64,000 nucleotides of DNA from Streptomyces sp. SBT349. Lineage in GTDB: Bacteria; Actinomycetota; Actinomycetes; Streptomycetales; Streptomycetaceae. Position numbers and translations under genes: made by a program. The stretch spans positions 1 to 64,000 of the forward strand of contig NZ_LAVK01000003.1 of assembly GCF_001083795.1 (NCBI RefSeq), in the 5' to 3' direction. Positions 33,831 to 42,091 of the stretch are shown here, piece by piece. The notes under the pieces are model-generated. The model was given only the letters and a program-made list of their open reading frames with translations, made no database searches and was not told the origin of the DNA. How positions within the stretch are numbered: the first letter of the stretch is position 1; each line of letters opens with the position of its first letter.

Positions 33831-34865
33831 TCACTCGATGCCCAGGGCGTGCAGCAGGCGTCGTTCCCGGTCGGCGTCGCCGATCACGTCGAGCGGCGTC
33901 GGCTCCCAGCCGTCGGGCAACTGGACGCACTGGTCGGCGTCCCTGAGCGGCGATCCGAGTTCGACCACGGCGCAACCGGCGTTCTGGGCCTCGGCGGTCA
34001 ACCGCCAGTGCATGAACAGCCGCGCCGCGTTGGGGTGCGGCGCGGCGGCCGCGATGCCCGCGCAGGTCCCCAGCCCCGAGGGCGGATCCTCGACGATGCT
34101 GAAGTCCAGGGGGGCGCCCTGGTCGCGCAGCTCCGTGGAATTGCTCAGGTGCGCCATCACGTTCGCCTGGAAGGCGCCCGCCGCCACCTGCTGGGAGCCC
34201 GGCGAGGCGCTCTCGACGAGGGTGGGGTCCTGGTCGGCCAGCCGCTCCAGGTACTCGATGCCGTAGGTCTCCTCCATCAGCGCCGCCCAGCCCATGTACG
34301 CGGGCGTGGAACGCGGATCGGTCAGCAGGAGCTTGCCGTGCCAGTACGGGTCGAGCAGGTCCTCGTAGGAGGTGGGGACCTGGTCCGGCGGGACCGCCTC
34401 GGAGTTGTAGGTGATCCCGCCGATGCTGTACATCGTGTCGGCGCAGGCGCCGTGCCGGGCCTGCTCCGGGTAGTCCGACCAGCCGGGTACCTCCTCGTCG
34501 GACAGCTCGACGAACCAGTCGGGGTACTCCTCCCAGACCTGCTGGTCGACGACCTGGATCACGTCCGCGTTGGTGACACCGGCCCGCTGCTCGCCCGCGA
34601 AGCGCTCCAGCATCGGGCCGGTCGTCAGCCGCAGCGTCTCGACCTCGATCCCGTACTCGGCTTCGAAGGCCGCGGCGAGTGCCTCGTTGAGCTCGTCGGT
34701 CTCCACCGAGTAGTGGACGACGCTGCCCTCCTCCTTCGCCGCCTCGACCAGGGCGTCCATCCCCTGGTCGGCGACATCCTCCGCGCTCTCCTCGGGTGGC
34801 TGCCCGCAACTGGTCGCCGTGGCGACGACGATCGCGAGCAGGGCCAGGGCCATGCGTGCGCGCAT
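33831..34865 (-). CDS. ABC transporter substrate-binding lipoprotein (iron/organic-anion type)
   Basis: A 344-residue exported receptor: signal peptide ending in the lipobox ATSC (Cys20), then the family 1 pattern LVEAAKEEGSVVHYSVE and ERFAGEQRAGVTNADVIQVV. Residues around YSIGGITYNSEAVPP form the hinge typical of Fe3+/spermidine/2-aminoethylphosphonate receptors. Ligand unknown. A strong GAGGAGGA ribosome site precedes ATG 34865, and the gene lies 4 bases after the SDR stop. Confidence 0.9.
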   Translation of the reverse strand: MRARMALALLAIVVATATSCGQPPEESAEDVADQGMDALVEAAKEEGSVVHYSVETDELNEALAAAFEAEYGIEVETLRLTTGPMLERFAGEQRAGVTNADVIQVVDQQVWEEYPDWFVELSDEEVPGWSDYPEQARHGACADTMYSIGGITYNSEAVPPDQVPTSYEDLLDPYWHGKLLLTDPRSTPAYMGWAALMEETYGIEYLERLADQDPTLVESASPGSQQVAAGAFQANVMAHLSNSTELRDQGAPLDFSIVEDPPSGLGTCAGIAAAAPHPNAARLFMHWRLTAEAQNAGCAVVELGSPLRDADQCVQLPDGWEPTPLDVIGDADRERRLLHALGIE

Positions 34866-34869
34866 GTGC

Positions 34870-35586
34870 TCAGTCCTCCTCGGTCAGCCCGCGCAGCGAG
34901 TACACGAGGGTTCGCATGCCGGGGCGCTGGGCGAGGACCTGGACGATGGCGGCGGCGACGTCGTCGGCGGTCATCATCCCGGCCAGCTCGGGGCTTTCCG
35001 GGGTGCGGCCCCTGCCCATGGCGAACTCGGTGACGACGCCGCCGGGGCACAGCGCGGTGACCCGTACGCCCCGCTTGTGCAGCTCGCGGTCCAGGCCGCC
35101 GGCCAGTCCCATCTGGGCGTGCTTGGTGGCCGCGTAGACGGCCTCGTTGCCGCGCCCGCGCAGCCCGGCGACCGAGCTGACGATCACGATGTCGCCCCCG
35201 TCGCCGAGCAGATGGGGAACGGCGGCCCGGACCGGCCAGACCGTGCCCGCGACATTGGTGTCGAGCATCTCCGCGAGCTCGGCGTCGGTACGGTCCATGA
35301 TCCCGCCGTACATGCCGATGCCCGCGTTGGCGACGAGGGCGTCGAGCCGGCCGAAGTGGTCGACGGCGGTGGCGATCAGGCGCCGGGCGTCGGCGGGATC
35401 GCGGACGTCCATGGGCACGGCGCGGGCGCCCTCGCCGAGTTCGCCGGTGAGTTCGGCCAGGCGTTCCTCGCGGCGGGCGCCGAGCACGACCTTCGCGCCC
35501 GCCCGGACGAGGGCCCTCGCGGTGGCGGCGCCGATCCCCGAACTCGCTCCGGTGATCGCGACGACTCGACCTGCTACCTCTTGCAT
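34870..35586 (-). CDS. SDR-family oxidoreductase
   Basis: A 238-residue classical short-chain dehydrogenase: cofactor motif TGASSGIGAATA (residues about 11-22), NAGIGMYG, catalytic Ser in VIVSSVAG and YAATK. It oxidises or reduces a hydroxyl/keto pair. In this operon it could act on a 3-hydroxyacyl-CoA or a free hydroxy acid. The ATG at 35586 (MQEVAGRVVAITG) with AGGAGA upstream is preferred over a GTG 11 codons upstream. Confidence 0.9.
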   Translation of the reverse strand: MQEVAGRVVAITGASSGIGAATARALVRAGAKVVLGARREERLAELTGELGEGARAVPMDVRDPADARRLIATAVDHFGRLDALVANAGIGMYGGIMDRTDAELAEMLDTNVAGTVWPVRAAVPHLLGDGGDIVIVSSVAGLRGRGNEAVYAATKHAQMGLAGGLDRELHKRGVRVTALCPGGVVTEFAMGRGRTPESPELAGMMTADDVAAAIVQVLAQRPGMRTLVYSLRGLTEED

Positions 35587-35625
35587 TGCGTGTTCTCCTG
35601 ACGTTCGGGGTGCGGGCACGTTTCC

Positions 35626-37785
35626 TCAGGGCTCCTCGACGATCAGCAGCCCGTCCACGGCGGCGACGTACCGGTCGCTCCACTTGACGGGGTTCAGTTC
35701 GAGGGTGAAGCCCTGCCACGGGGCCGACGCCGCGAGCCGTGAGAAGTCGGCGACGAAGCCGGCGACGCGCTCCATGGCGGCCGGCTCGGAGTCATGGCCG
35801 CCGGCCCGGACGAACCGGAGCCGGCGCAGCAGCCGTTCCGCGGTGGTCCGGTCGAACGGCGCGCGGTGCAGCTGGACGTCGCCGATGAGTTCCGTCATGG
35901 TGCCGCCGGCGGCGCAGGAGACCATGACTCCGAAGGTGGGGTCGCGGAATGCCGAGACGAGCAACTCGGCGCCGTCGCCGACCATGTGCTGGACGTGGAC
36001 CGCGTCCAGGAGGACGCCGCCGGCCGCCGCCCGTTCACGCAGCCGCTGGTAGGCCGCCCGCAGCTGGTCCTCGGAGCCGACGCGCAGGGCGACGAGTCCG
36101 GCCGCGGCCCGGTGGACGACGTCGGGCGACACGCCCTTGAGGACCACCGGGTACCCGATGGCCTCCGCCGCCTGGACGGCCGCCTCCTCCGAGGTGGCGG
36201 GCCGGCCCGCGGCGACGGGGAGGCCCGCGGCGGCGAGGATCTCGTGGCAGCGCGGCTCGGTGACCACCGTGCCGGCCGGGGCGGCACGCTCGGCCGCCGG
36301 CCAGGCGAACGCCATCGGCTCGGGCGGCGGCGCGCCGGTGGCCGGGGCGGGGCGTCCGGCCAGTTCGGCCGCCACGGCGACGGCCCGGACGTGTTCGCCG
36401 AAGACGTGGACGCCCTCGTCGCGCAGGTACGCGAGGACGCCGGGCGGGGCGAGCGGCCAGGCGACGCAGACGAGGGCGTCGGTGCGGCGGCGGAACGCGG
36501 ACAGTTCGGCGGCCACCTCGGGGCCGCCGCTGTCCATCGCGCCCATCTGCGCCAGCAGGATGTCGACGCCCGGATCGGCGGCGATGGCGTCGAGGACGGC
36601 CGGCAGGTTCTTCAGCATCTCCGGCTTGTTGAACGCCTCCGGTGTGAGGTCGACCGGGTTCCGCACGGACGCGATGGCCGGGACCAGCGGCGTGAGCGTG
36701 CGGCGGGTGTGCTCGGTGAGGGCCGGGACGCTCAGCCCGCGGCGGGCGGCCTGGTCGGCGGAGAGCACGCCCATGCCGCCGCCGAAGGTGAGCACCGCCG
36801 TGCCGGTGCCGGTGGGCTGGCGCGGGGGATCGGTCCTGCGATCGGTCCTGCTGAGGAAGAGGGCGATGTCCAGCAGCCGTTCCAGCGACTCGACCTGGAT
36901 CACGCCCAGTTCGTCGAGGACCGCTCTCCACGTGCTGTCCTCGCCCGCGAAGGCCCCGGTGTGCGCGGTGGCGGCGTGGGCGCTGGCCGGCGTGGCGCCG
37001 CCCTTGAGCAGCACGACCGGCTTGCCCGCGGCCCGGATCTCGGCGAGCGCGGCGGCCAGGCGGTCGCCGTCGCGCACGCCCTCCAGATAGCCGGTGACCA
37101 CACGGGTGCGGTCGTCGTGGGCCAGCGCGTGCAGCAGGTCGGCGGCGGTGAGCACCGCCTCGTTCCCGCTGCTGATCGTGTAGCGGAACCCGACCCCGGC
37201 CTGCTGGGCCAGGGCCTGCGCCATGGTGGCGAGGCCGCCGCTCTGGCTGACCATCGAGATGTCACCGGGTATGAGGGCGTCGACATGCGTCAGGAACGAC
37301 GCGAACGTCGCGGTCAGCGGCTGGTGGGAATCGATGAGGCCGAGGCAGTTGGGGCCCAGGACGGCGAACCCCGTCTCGGCGCACGCCTCGACGAGCGCCG
37401 CCTGGAGCTCCGCGCCGGCCGGGCCGACCTCCTCGAACCCGCCGGACCAGATGATGCCGTGCCGGGTGCCGGCCGCCGCGCACTGGCGGACCAGGTCGGG
37501 CGTCACCGCGGCGGGTACCGCCAGGATGGCGAGGTCCGCGGCGCCGGGCAGGTCGGCCACGCCCGGGTGGCAGGGGAGGCCGTCGACGCTGGACCGCCGC
37601 GGATTGACCGGCCAGATGTCGCCGGGGAAGCCGAACCTCCGCAGCCGCCGCACGGCCGCGCCGCCGACGTTGCCCGGCTGGTCGGAGGCGCCGATCACCG
37701 CGACCGAACGCGGCTGCAGCAGGCTCGTCAGCTCGGCGAAGTCGTGGCAGTCGAGGTCGGGGCGGAGGCGTGGTCGCGTCTTCAT
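35626..37785 (-). CDS. Acyl-CoA synthetase, NDP-forming (fused acetate-CoA ligase type)
   Basis: A 719-residue fused enzyme. Residues 15-140 form the CoA-binding domain (LLQPRSVAVIGASDQPGNVG), 150-300 a succinyl-CoA-ligase-like flavodoxin domain (MVSQSGGLATMAQALAQQ; phosphohistidine candidate in TAHTGAFAG), and 490-715 an ATP-grasp domain (GYPVVLKGVSPDVVHR, LNPVKWSDR). It makes an acyl-CoA from a free acid, CoA and ATP with ADP as product. First gene of the leftward operon, with GGAAGGA upstream of ATG 37785. Confidence 0.93.
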   Translation of the reverse strand: MKTRPRLRPDLDCHDFAELTSLLQPRSVAVIGASDQPGNVGGAAVRRLRRFGFPGDIWPVNPRRSSVDGLPCHPGVADLPGAADLAILAVPAAVTPDLVRQCAAAGTRHGIIWSGGFEEVGPAGAELQAALVEACAETGFAVLGPNCLGLIDSHQPLTATFASFLTHVDALIPGDISMVSQSGGLATMAQALAQQAGVGFRYTISSGNEAVLTAADLLHALAHDDRTRVVTGYLEGVRDGDRLAAALAEIRAAGKPVVLLKGGATPASAHAATAHTGAFAGEDSTWRAVLDELGVIQVESLERLLDIALFLSRTDRRTDPPRQPTGTGTAVLTFGGGMGVLSADQAARRGLSVPALTEHTRRTLTPLVPAIASVRNPVDLTPEAFNKPEMLKNLPAVLDAIAADPGVDILLAQMGAMDSGGPEVAAELSAFRRRTDALVCVAWPLAPPGVLAYLRDEGVHVFGEHVRAVAVAAELAGRPAPATGAPPPEPMAFAWPAAERAAPAGTVVTEPRCHEILAAAGLPVAAGRPATSEEAAVQAAEAIGYPVVLKGVSPDVVHRAAAGLVALRVGSEDQLRAAYQRLRERAAAGGVLLDAVHVQHMVGDGAELLVSAFRDPTFGVMVSCAAGGTMTELIGDVQLHRAPFDRTTAERLLRRLRFVRAGGHDSEPAAMERVAGFVADFSRLAASAPWQGFTLELNPVKWSDRYVAAVDGLLIVEEP

Positions 37786-37906
37786 GGGCGTCCTTCCGCT
37801 AGGGCGAAGTCCACCTGTCGTGCGGAGCGGCTCTGATGTGGTTCCGCGGCGGAACGTGCCGATTCGTCGAGCACGTCAGCCGGCGAAAGGGCGGCACGAC
37901 CGACAG

Positions 37907-37979
37907 TTGTGTGCGCTGTGCGAACAGTCGTACAATGTGCGAACGCCATGATGCAACCACGGCGAAACCTGCCTGTCAA
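37907..37979. promoter_or_regulatory. Divergent promoters with probable IclR operator copy B
   Basis: Plus strand: TTGTGT (37907-37912), 18 bases, then TACAAT (37931-37936), a good sigma-70 promoter for the IclR gene. Minus strand: TTGACA (37979-37974), 17 bases, then TTGCAT, facing the acyl-CoA synthetase gene. The motif TGTGCGCTGTGCGAACA (37910-37926), identical to that at 21190-21206, and a second TGTGCGAAC (37936-37944) overlap both. This lies in the 320-base gap between the divergent genes; I see no other feature there. Confidence 0.65.
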
Positions 37980-38105
37980 CGGCGGGGACCCGGGCATCAC
38001 GGCGGCCGAAAGACCGTCAGATTCGGCGTGTCCCAGGGCCCGGGACCTGGCAGACTCGCGCCAAGGACCGCAGGTGGGCGGTCATGTGGTCATCAGGAGG
38101 TGACG

Positions 38106-38885
38106 ATGACGGGTGAAGGCAAGGGCGCGGACTTCGTCCAGTCGCTCGCGCGTGGTCTGGCGGTGATCCGCGCGTTCGACGCCGAACACCCGGAGCTCTC
38201 GCTGAGCGAGGTCGCGCGGCGCGCGGGGCTGACCCGGGCGGCGGCCCGGCGGTTCCTGCTCACGCTGGAGGAGCTGGGCTATGTGCACGCGGGCGGGCGG
38301 CTGTTCGCGCTGCGCCCCAAGATCCTCGACCTGGGCTACGCGTACCTGTCCTCGCTCGACCTGCCGGAGGTGGCGCTGCCGCACATGGAGCGACTGGTGT
38401 CGCTGGTGCACGAGTCCTCGTCGGTGTCGGTGCTCGACGAGGACGACATCATCTACGTCGCCCGCGTGCCCACCAAGCGCATCATGTCCGTGAGCATAAG
38501 CGTGGGCACGCGGTTCCCCGCCGTCTCGACGTCCATGGGGCGGGTGCTGCTGGCCGGGTTGCCCGACGACGAGCTGGACGAGGCGCTGGAACGGACGGCG
38601 TTCGTCCGGCACACCGACCGGACGGTGGTCGACCCGGCCGAGCTGCGCGCGGTGATCGAGCGGGTGCGCGCGCGGGGCTGGGCGGCCGTCGACCAGGAGC
38701 TGGAGCACGGTCTGCGGGCGCTCGCGGTGCCGATCCGCGACTCGGGCGGCGCGACGATCGCGGCGATGAACGTCTCGGTGCCGGTGCGCGACAGCGAGAT
38801 GTTCGAACTCACCGAGCGGTACCTCGGTCACCTCCAGGAATGCGCCCAGCGCATCGAGGCCGACCTGATCGCGGTCGGGGCGTGA
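38106..38885 (+). CDS. IclR-family transcriptional regulator (PcaR/PobR type)
   Basis: A 259-residue regulator. The N-terminal winged helix (about residues 8-70) has FVQSLARGLAVIRAFD and LSEVARRAGLTRAAARRFLLTLEELGY (split as LSEVARRAGLTRAA and RFLLTLEELGY). The effector domain (80-255) has SVSVLDEDDIIYVARV and AAVDQELEHGLRALAVPIRD. The PcaR/PobR group responds to aromatic or beta-ketoadipate-related acids. It probably controls both operons of the island and itself through the TGTGCG sites. An AGGAGG site lies 6 bases before ATG 38106. Confidence 0.93.
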   Translation: MTGEGKGADFVQSLARGLAVIRAFDAEHPELSLSEVARRAGLTRAAARRFLLTLEELGYVHAGGRLFALRPKILDLGYAYLSSLDLPEVALPHMERLVSLVHESSSVSVLDEDDIIYVARVPTKRIMSVSISVGTRFPAVSTSMGRVLLAGLPDDELDEALERTAFVRHTDRTVVDPAELRAVIERVRARGWAAVDQELEHGLRALAVPIRDSGGATIAAMNVSVPVRDSEMFELTERYLGHLQECAQRIEADLIAVGA

Positions 38886-38901
38886 TGCCTCGGCGCCGCC
38901 G

Positions 38902-38931
38902 TTGACAGCCGCCGAGGGGACCGGATACGTT
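38902..38931 (+). promoter_or_regulatory. Sigma-70-type promoter of the crotonase pair
   Basis: TTGACA (38902-38907), an 18-base spacer and TACGTT (38926-38931). The predicted transcript starts near 38938, just upstream of the perfect dyad at 38952-38978. Confidence 0.6.
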
Positions 38932-38951
38932 CGCGGCCGTTCGCCAGAAGT

Positions 38952-38978
38952 ACATGTGTGCGGATCCCGCACACATGT
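38952..38978. promoter_or_regulatory. Perfect 12+3+12 inverted repeat operator
   Basis: Arms ACATGTGTGCGG and CCGCACACATGT are exact reverse complements around the spacer ATC. The dyad lies between the predicted transcription start and the GGGAGG ribosome site of the first crotonase gene. It contains the TGTGCG core of the two 17-bp motifs, so the same IclR protein may bind it. Confidence 0.75.
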
Positions 38979-39001
38979 GGTTCCTGATCGGGAGGTCGCG
39001 C

Positions 39002-39814
39002 ATGCCGTCCAGCGTGGTCCGCTACGAGGTCGACGAGCGACGCGTGGCGACCGTGACCGTCGACCGGCCACCGGTCAACGCCCTCGACCGGGAGACGCGC
39101 GAGCACCTGCTGGCGACCTTCGACCTGGTGCAGGCGCGGTCCGACGTCCGGGCCGTGGTCCTCACGGCGGACGGGCCCGTCTTCTGCGCCGGCGCCGACA
39201 TCAAGGAGAAGCAGGCGCTCAACGCCGGTGACGCCGAGGCGCGCCGCGCGGAGCGGCTGACGAGGGAGACGTTCTTCGCCGTCCTCGACAGCGCCAAGCC
39301 GGTGGTCGCGGCCGTGGGCGGGGCCGCGCTCGGCGCCGGTTTCGTGCTCGCCGCGTGCTGCGACGTGATCGTGGCCGCGGACGACGCGTTCTTCGGCATG
39401 CCGGAGATCGACGTCGGCCAGGGCGGCGGGGCGAGTTTCCTGCGGCGGATCCTGCCGGCGCCCAAGGTCCGCCGGATGGTGTTGACCGGGGAGCGGGTGC
39501 CCGCGGCCGAGTTGTACCGGCTGGGCGCGGTCGAGGAGTGCGTGCCGCGGGAGCGGCTGCTGCCCGCGGCCTCCGCCCTCGCCGCCGTCATGGCGGCCAA
39601 GAGCCCCGCGGCCGTGCGCGCCATCAGGTCCTCGTTCGGCGCCGTCGACGCGCTGCCGCTGCGCGACGGGTTCCGGCTGGAACAGAACTACACGGCGGAA
39701 CTCAGCGGCACCGCCGACGCCGAGGAGGCCAGACGCGCCTTCCTCGAAAAGCGACCGGCGGAGTTCGCCGGATCGGAACCCCTGTCCGGTCAGCCCCGAG
39801 GAGATCGGTTGTGA
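39002..39814 (+). CDS. Enoyl-CoA hydratase/isomerase family protein (crotonase fold)
   Basis: A 270-residue crotonase. The oxyanion-hole segments are CAGADIKEKQ and GGAALGAGFVLAACCD; the second acid/base Glu is kept in GMPEIDVGQGGG. The first catalytic Glu of true hydratases (GGGxELA) is replaced by Val in GAGFVLA, so isomerase, lyase or hydrolase chemistry is more likely than simple hydration. ATG 39002 follows GGGAGG; an upstream in-frame GTG would start within the operator dyad. Confidence 0.9.
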   Translation: MPSSVVRYEVDERRVATVTVDRPPVNALDRETREHLLATFDLVQARSDVRAVVLTADGPVFCAGADIKEKQALNAGDAEARRAERLTRETFFAVLDSAKPVVAAVGGAALGAGFVLAACCDVIVAADDAFFGMPEIDVGQGGGASFLRRILPAPKVRRMVLTGERVPAAELYRLGAVEECVPRERLLPAASALAAVMAAKSPAAVRAIRSSFGAVDALPLRDGFRLEQNYTAELSGTADAEEARRAFLEKRPAEFAGSEPLSGQPRGDRL

Positions 39815-40644
39815 CCAGGTACCAATCGCCCTATGACCCCTCGTCGATGCCGCGCGATCTGGAACACGTCGTCTACGAGAAGAAGGGTCACGTCGCCTAC
39901 GTGACCATCAACCGCCCCGAGGTGCGCAACGCGCTCCACTCGTACGCCTACCAGGAGTTGCGTGCCTGCTGGCGCGACATCTCCCTGGACCCCGACGTCT
40001 ACGTCGGCATCGTCACCGGCACCGGCCCGGCCTTCTGCGCCGGGCGCGACGTCAAGTTCCTCGCCGAGTACCAGGCCCGGGGCGAGCGCACCCCGCACGA
40101 GGACCCCAACAGCCCGCTGTTCCACTGGGGCGGCGGCGGGCAGCCGCAGGACGTCGCCCTGGAGAAACCGCTGATCGCCGCGCTCAACGGCTTCGCGGTG
40201 GGCGTCGGGCTCAACATCGCGCTCCAGTGCCAGCTCCGGGTGATGGCCGAGGACGCCTGGATCGGCGACCAGCACACCAACGTCGGGCGCCTGGGCGCGC
40301 CGCACGAGATGTACCAGGCGCTGCCGCGCACGACGGCCGCGTACCTCACCCTGTGCAACGGCCGGCTCGGCGCGCGGGAGTGCCTGGAACAGAGCATCGT
40401 CAACCGCGTCGTTCCCAAGGACCAGGTGCTGTCCGCCGCCGAGGAGTTCGCCGAGATGATCTGCCTCGGATCCCCGCTGGCGGTCCAGGGCGCGATCCGG
40501 CTCTACCGGCTCACCGCGGAGTTCCCGCCCTCGCTCACGTCCTACGCGCGCCACCTCGACCAGCAGATCGCCGAGACGGACGACGGCGCCGAGGGGGCGA
40601 GGGCGTTCAAGGAGAAGAGGGCGCCGGTCTGGACCCTGCGCTGA
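39811..40644 (+). CDS. Divergent enoyl-CoA hydratase/isomerase family protein
   Basis: A 277-residue crotonase-fold protein with VTINRPEVRNAL, CAGRDVKFLAEY and GFAVGVGLNIALQCQL. Neither usual catalytic Glu is present: the first position is Asn (GVGLNIAL) and the region that normally reads PEIxLG is IGDQHTNVG. The chemistry is therefore unlike crotonase itself; ring-opening, decarboxylating and dehalogenating relatives use other residues. GTG overlaps the previous stop (GTGA), so both crotonases are co-translated. Confidence 0.87.
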   Translation: MTRYQSPYDPSSMPRDLEHVVYEKKGHVAYVTINRPEVRNALHSYAYQELRACWRDISLDPDVYVGIVTGTGPAFCAGRDVKFLAEYQARGERTPHEDPNSPLFHWGGGGQPQDVALEKPLIAALNGFAVGVGLNIALQCQLRVMAEDAWIGDQHTNVGRLGAPHEMYQALPRTTAAYLTLCNGRLGARECLEQSIVNRVVPKDQVLSAAEEFAEMICLGSPLAVQGAIRLYRLTAEFPPSLTSYARHLDQQIAETDDGAEGARAFKEKRAPVWTLR

Positions 40645-40645
40645 G

Positions 40646-40665
40646 CCCCGCACCGGCCGGCGGGG
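40646..40665. terminator. Hairpin between convergent genes
   Basis: CCCCGC and GCGGGG pair around an eight-base GC-rich loop immediately after the second crotonase stop and before the end of the convergent HAD-like gene. Short stem, so a weak call. Confidence 0.4.
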
Positions 40666-40696
40666 AGTCTCCTCGCGCCGGGTGTCGTGCCGGGTC

Positions 40697-41218
40697 TCAC
40701 GACGGCTGTCGCAGCCACGCGTCGAGAGCCGCGTAGTCGCCACCGGTGAGACCGGTGCGGGGATCGACCCGGTGGAGGAGGGCGTGTCCCCGGTGGTGGG
40801 CGGCGACCCAGGCCCGGTCGGCGTCGGTGACCTCGTCGTCGACCCAGGCGAACGGCCGCCCGGCCGCCCATGCGACGAGGGCGCGGGTCTTCCCGTGCAA
40901 TCCCTCGCGCGCGTCCTGGTCGTCGGTGCCGGATGGCTCCGGCCAGCTCACCACGGGCAGCCGCGGCAGCCCGATGCGGGGGCAGACGCACTCGTTCGCG
41001 TCGGCCATCCATGTGGTGGCCCAGACGATCTCGCACGTGAGGGCCGTGAGCCGTGGCCCGTGCCCGGGATCGATCCTGGACAGAAGCGGATTCCCGTCGC
41101 CCTCACGCCCCCCGGGACCCGCCGCGTACGTCGGATACCGCCCGTGCGCCGCGCCGAACGGGATGAGCGGGCCGTCGACATCGAGGAACAGCAGCGGACG
41201 CCGCACGGAGCCGGTCAC
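40697..41218 (-). CDS. HAD-domain protein
   Basis: A 173-residue HAD-like hydrolase: motif I is LLFLDVDGPLIPFG (nucleophile Asp about residue 11), motif II WATTWMADAN, and a late acidic motif FAWVDDEVTDADR. This actinobacterial group resembles the HAD domain of RNA-repair proteins; substrate unknown. GTG 41218 places motif I near the N-terminus, as usual. Divergent from the TMEM175 gene. Confidence 0.85.
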   Translation of the reverse strand: MTGSVRRPLLFLDVDGPLIPFGAAHGRYPTYAAGPGGREGDGNPLLSRIDPGHGPRLTALTCEIVWATTWMADANECVCPRIGLPRLPVVSWPEPSGTDDQDAREGLHGKTRALVAWAAGRPFAWVDDEVTDADRAWVAAHHRGHALLHRVDPRTGLTGGDYAALDAWLRQPS

Positions 41219-41299
41219 GTCGAGAACGATAGCGACGGGCCCCGACGGGGACCACCTCCGGCCTCGGGTTGATCCACTTCCCGGCGGACGAGGAATAGC

Positions 41300-42001
41300 A
41301 TGCGAGCCATGGGAAAGGGCCCGACATCGCCGGGTGGCAGGCCGGAGGAAGACGTCCGGATCTCGGATACCGGCCGCGTCGAGGCGTTCAGCGACGCCGT
41401 GTTCGCCATCGTCATCACGCTTCTGGCACTCGATCTCAGACCGCCCGCGCACCGCCCCGGTGAGTTGCTCTCGGCCCTGGTGCACCAATGGCCCGCGTAT
41501 CTCGCGTTCGCCGTCTCCTTCGTCTACGTCGGAGTGATCTGGCTGAACCACCACTCTCTCCTCCGGCGCGTACGAAAGATGGACGTCGGACTCCGGTGGA
41601 TCAACCTGGGAATCCTCCTCGGGGCGGTCATCGTGCCGTTTCCCACGGCGACCCTCGCCGAAGCGCTCGCGGAGGGCGGCGGGCACGACGAGCGCGTGGC
41701 GGTCGTTCTCTACGCTCTCGCTGCCGCGATCATGGGAGGGCCATGGTGGGGTGTCTTCACGTATCTGCGGCGCCATCCCCATCTGCTGGAGCCGACCGTG
41801 ACGACGTCCTACCTGCGCGCTCAGCGGATCCGACCGCTCACCGGCGTGGTGCTCTATGCCGTCTGCGGATCGAGCGCGTGGTTCATCACCCCCTGGCTGG
41901 GGCTCGTCTGCGTCATCGTGGTCATCCTCTACCACGGCCTGACGAGTGAGGGTTTGCACGAAGGCCCGCTCGGGCGCCTCCTCGCGTCCGCTCGTCGCTG
42001 A
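41300..42001 (+). CDS. TMEM175/DUF1211-family membrane channel
   Basis: A 233-residue membrane protein with the hallmark GRVEAFSDAVFAIVITLLALD at the start of the first helix (FSDAVFAI), a second-helix WLNHHSLLRRV, and four further hydrophobic segments. Relatives form potassium-selective channels. ATG 41300 has GACGAGGA upstream; ATG 41309 is an alternative. Single gene. Confidence 0.88.
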   Translation: MRAMGKGPTSPGGRPEEDVRISDTGRVEAFSDAVFAIVITLLALDLRPPAHRPGELLSALVHQWPAYLAFAVSFVYVGVIWLNHHSLLRRVRKMDVGLRWINLGILLGAVIVPFPTATLAEALAEGGGHDERVAVVLYALAAAIMGGPWWGVFTYLRRHPHLLEPTVTTSYLRAQRIRPLTGVVLYAVCGSSAWFITPWLGLVCVIVVILYHGLTSEGLHEGPLGRLLASARR

Positions 42002-42054
42002 CCACCGCCGGTCGTCACCGGGCGGCGGTCGCACGTCGGCGTTCCCGCCTGCCC

Positions 42055-42085
42055 GCGCGCCGTCCGGACCGTCCGGACGGCGCGC
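42055..42085. terminator. Bidirectional hairpin terminator
   Basis: Perfect 15-bp inverted repeat (left arm GCGCGCCGTCCGGAC) around a single central base, between the convergent channel and permease genes. As a hairpin it would have about a 12-bp stem and a 7-base loop. Confidence 0.7.
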
Positions 42086-42091
42086 GGCTCG

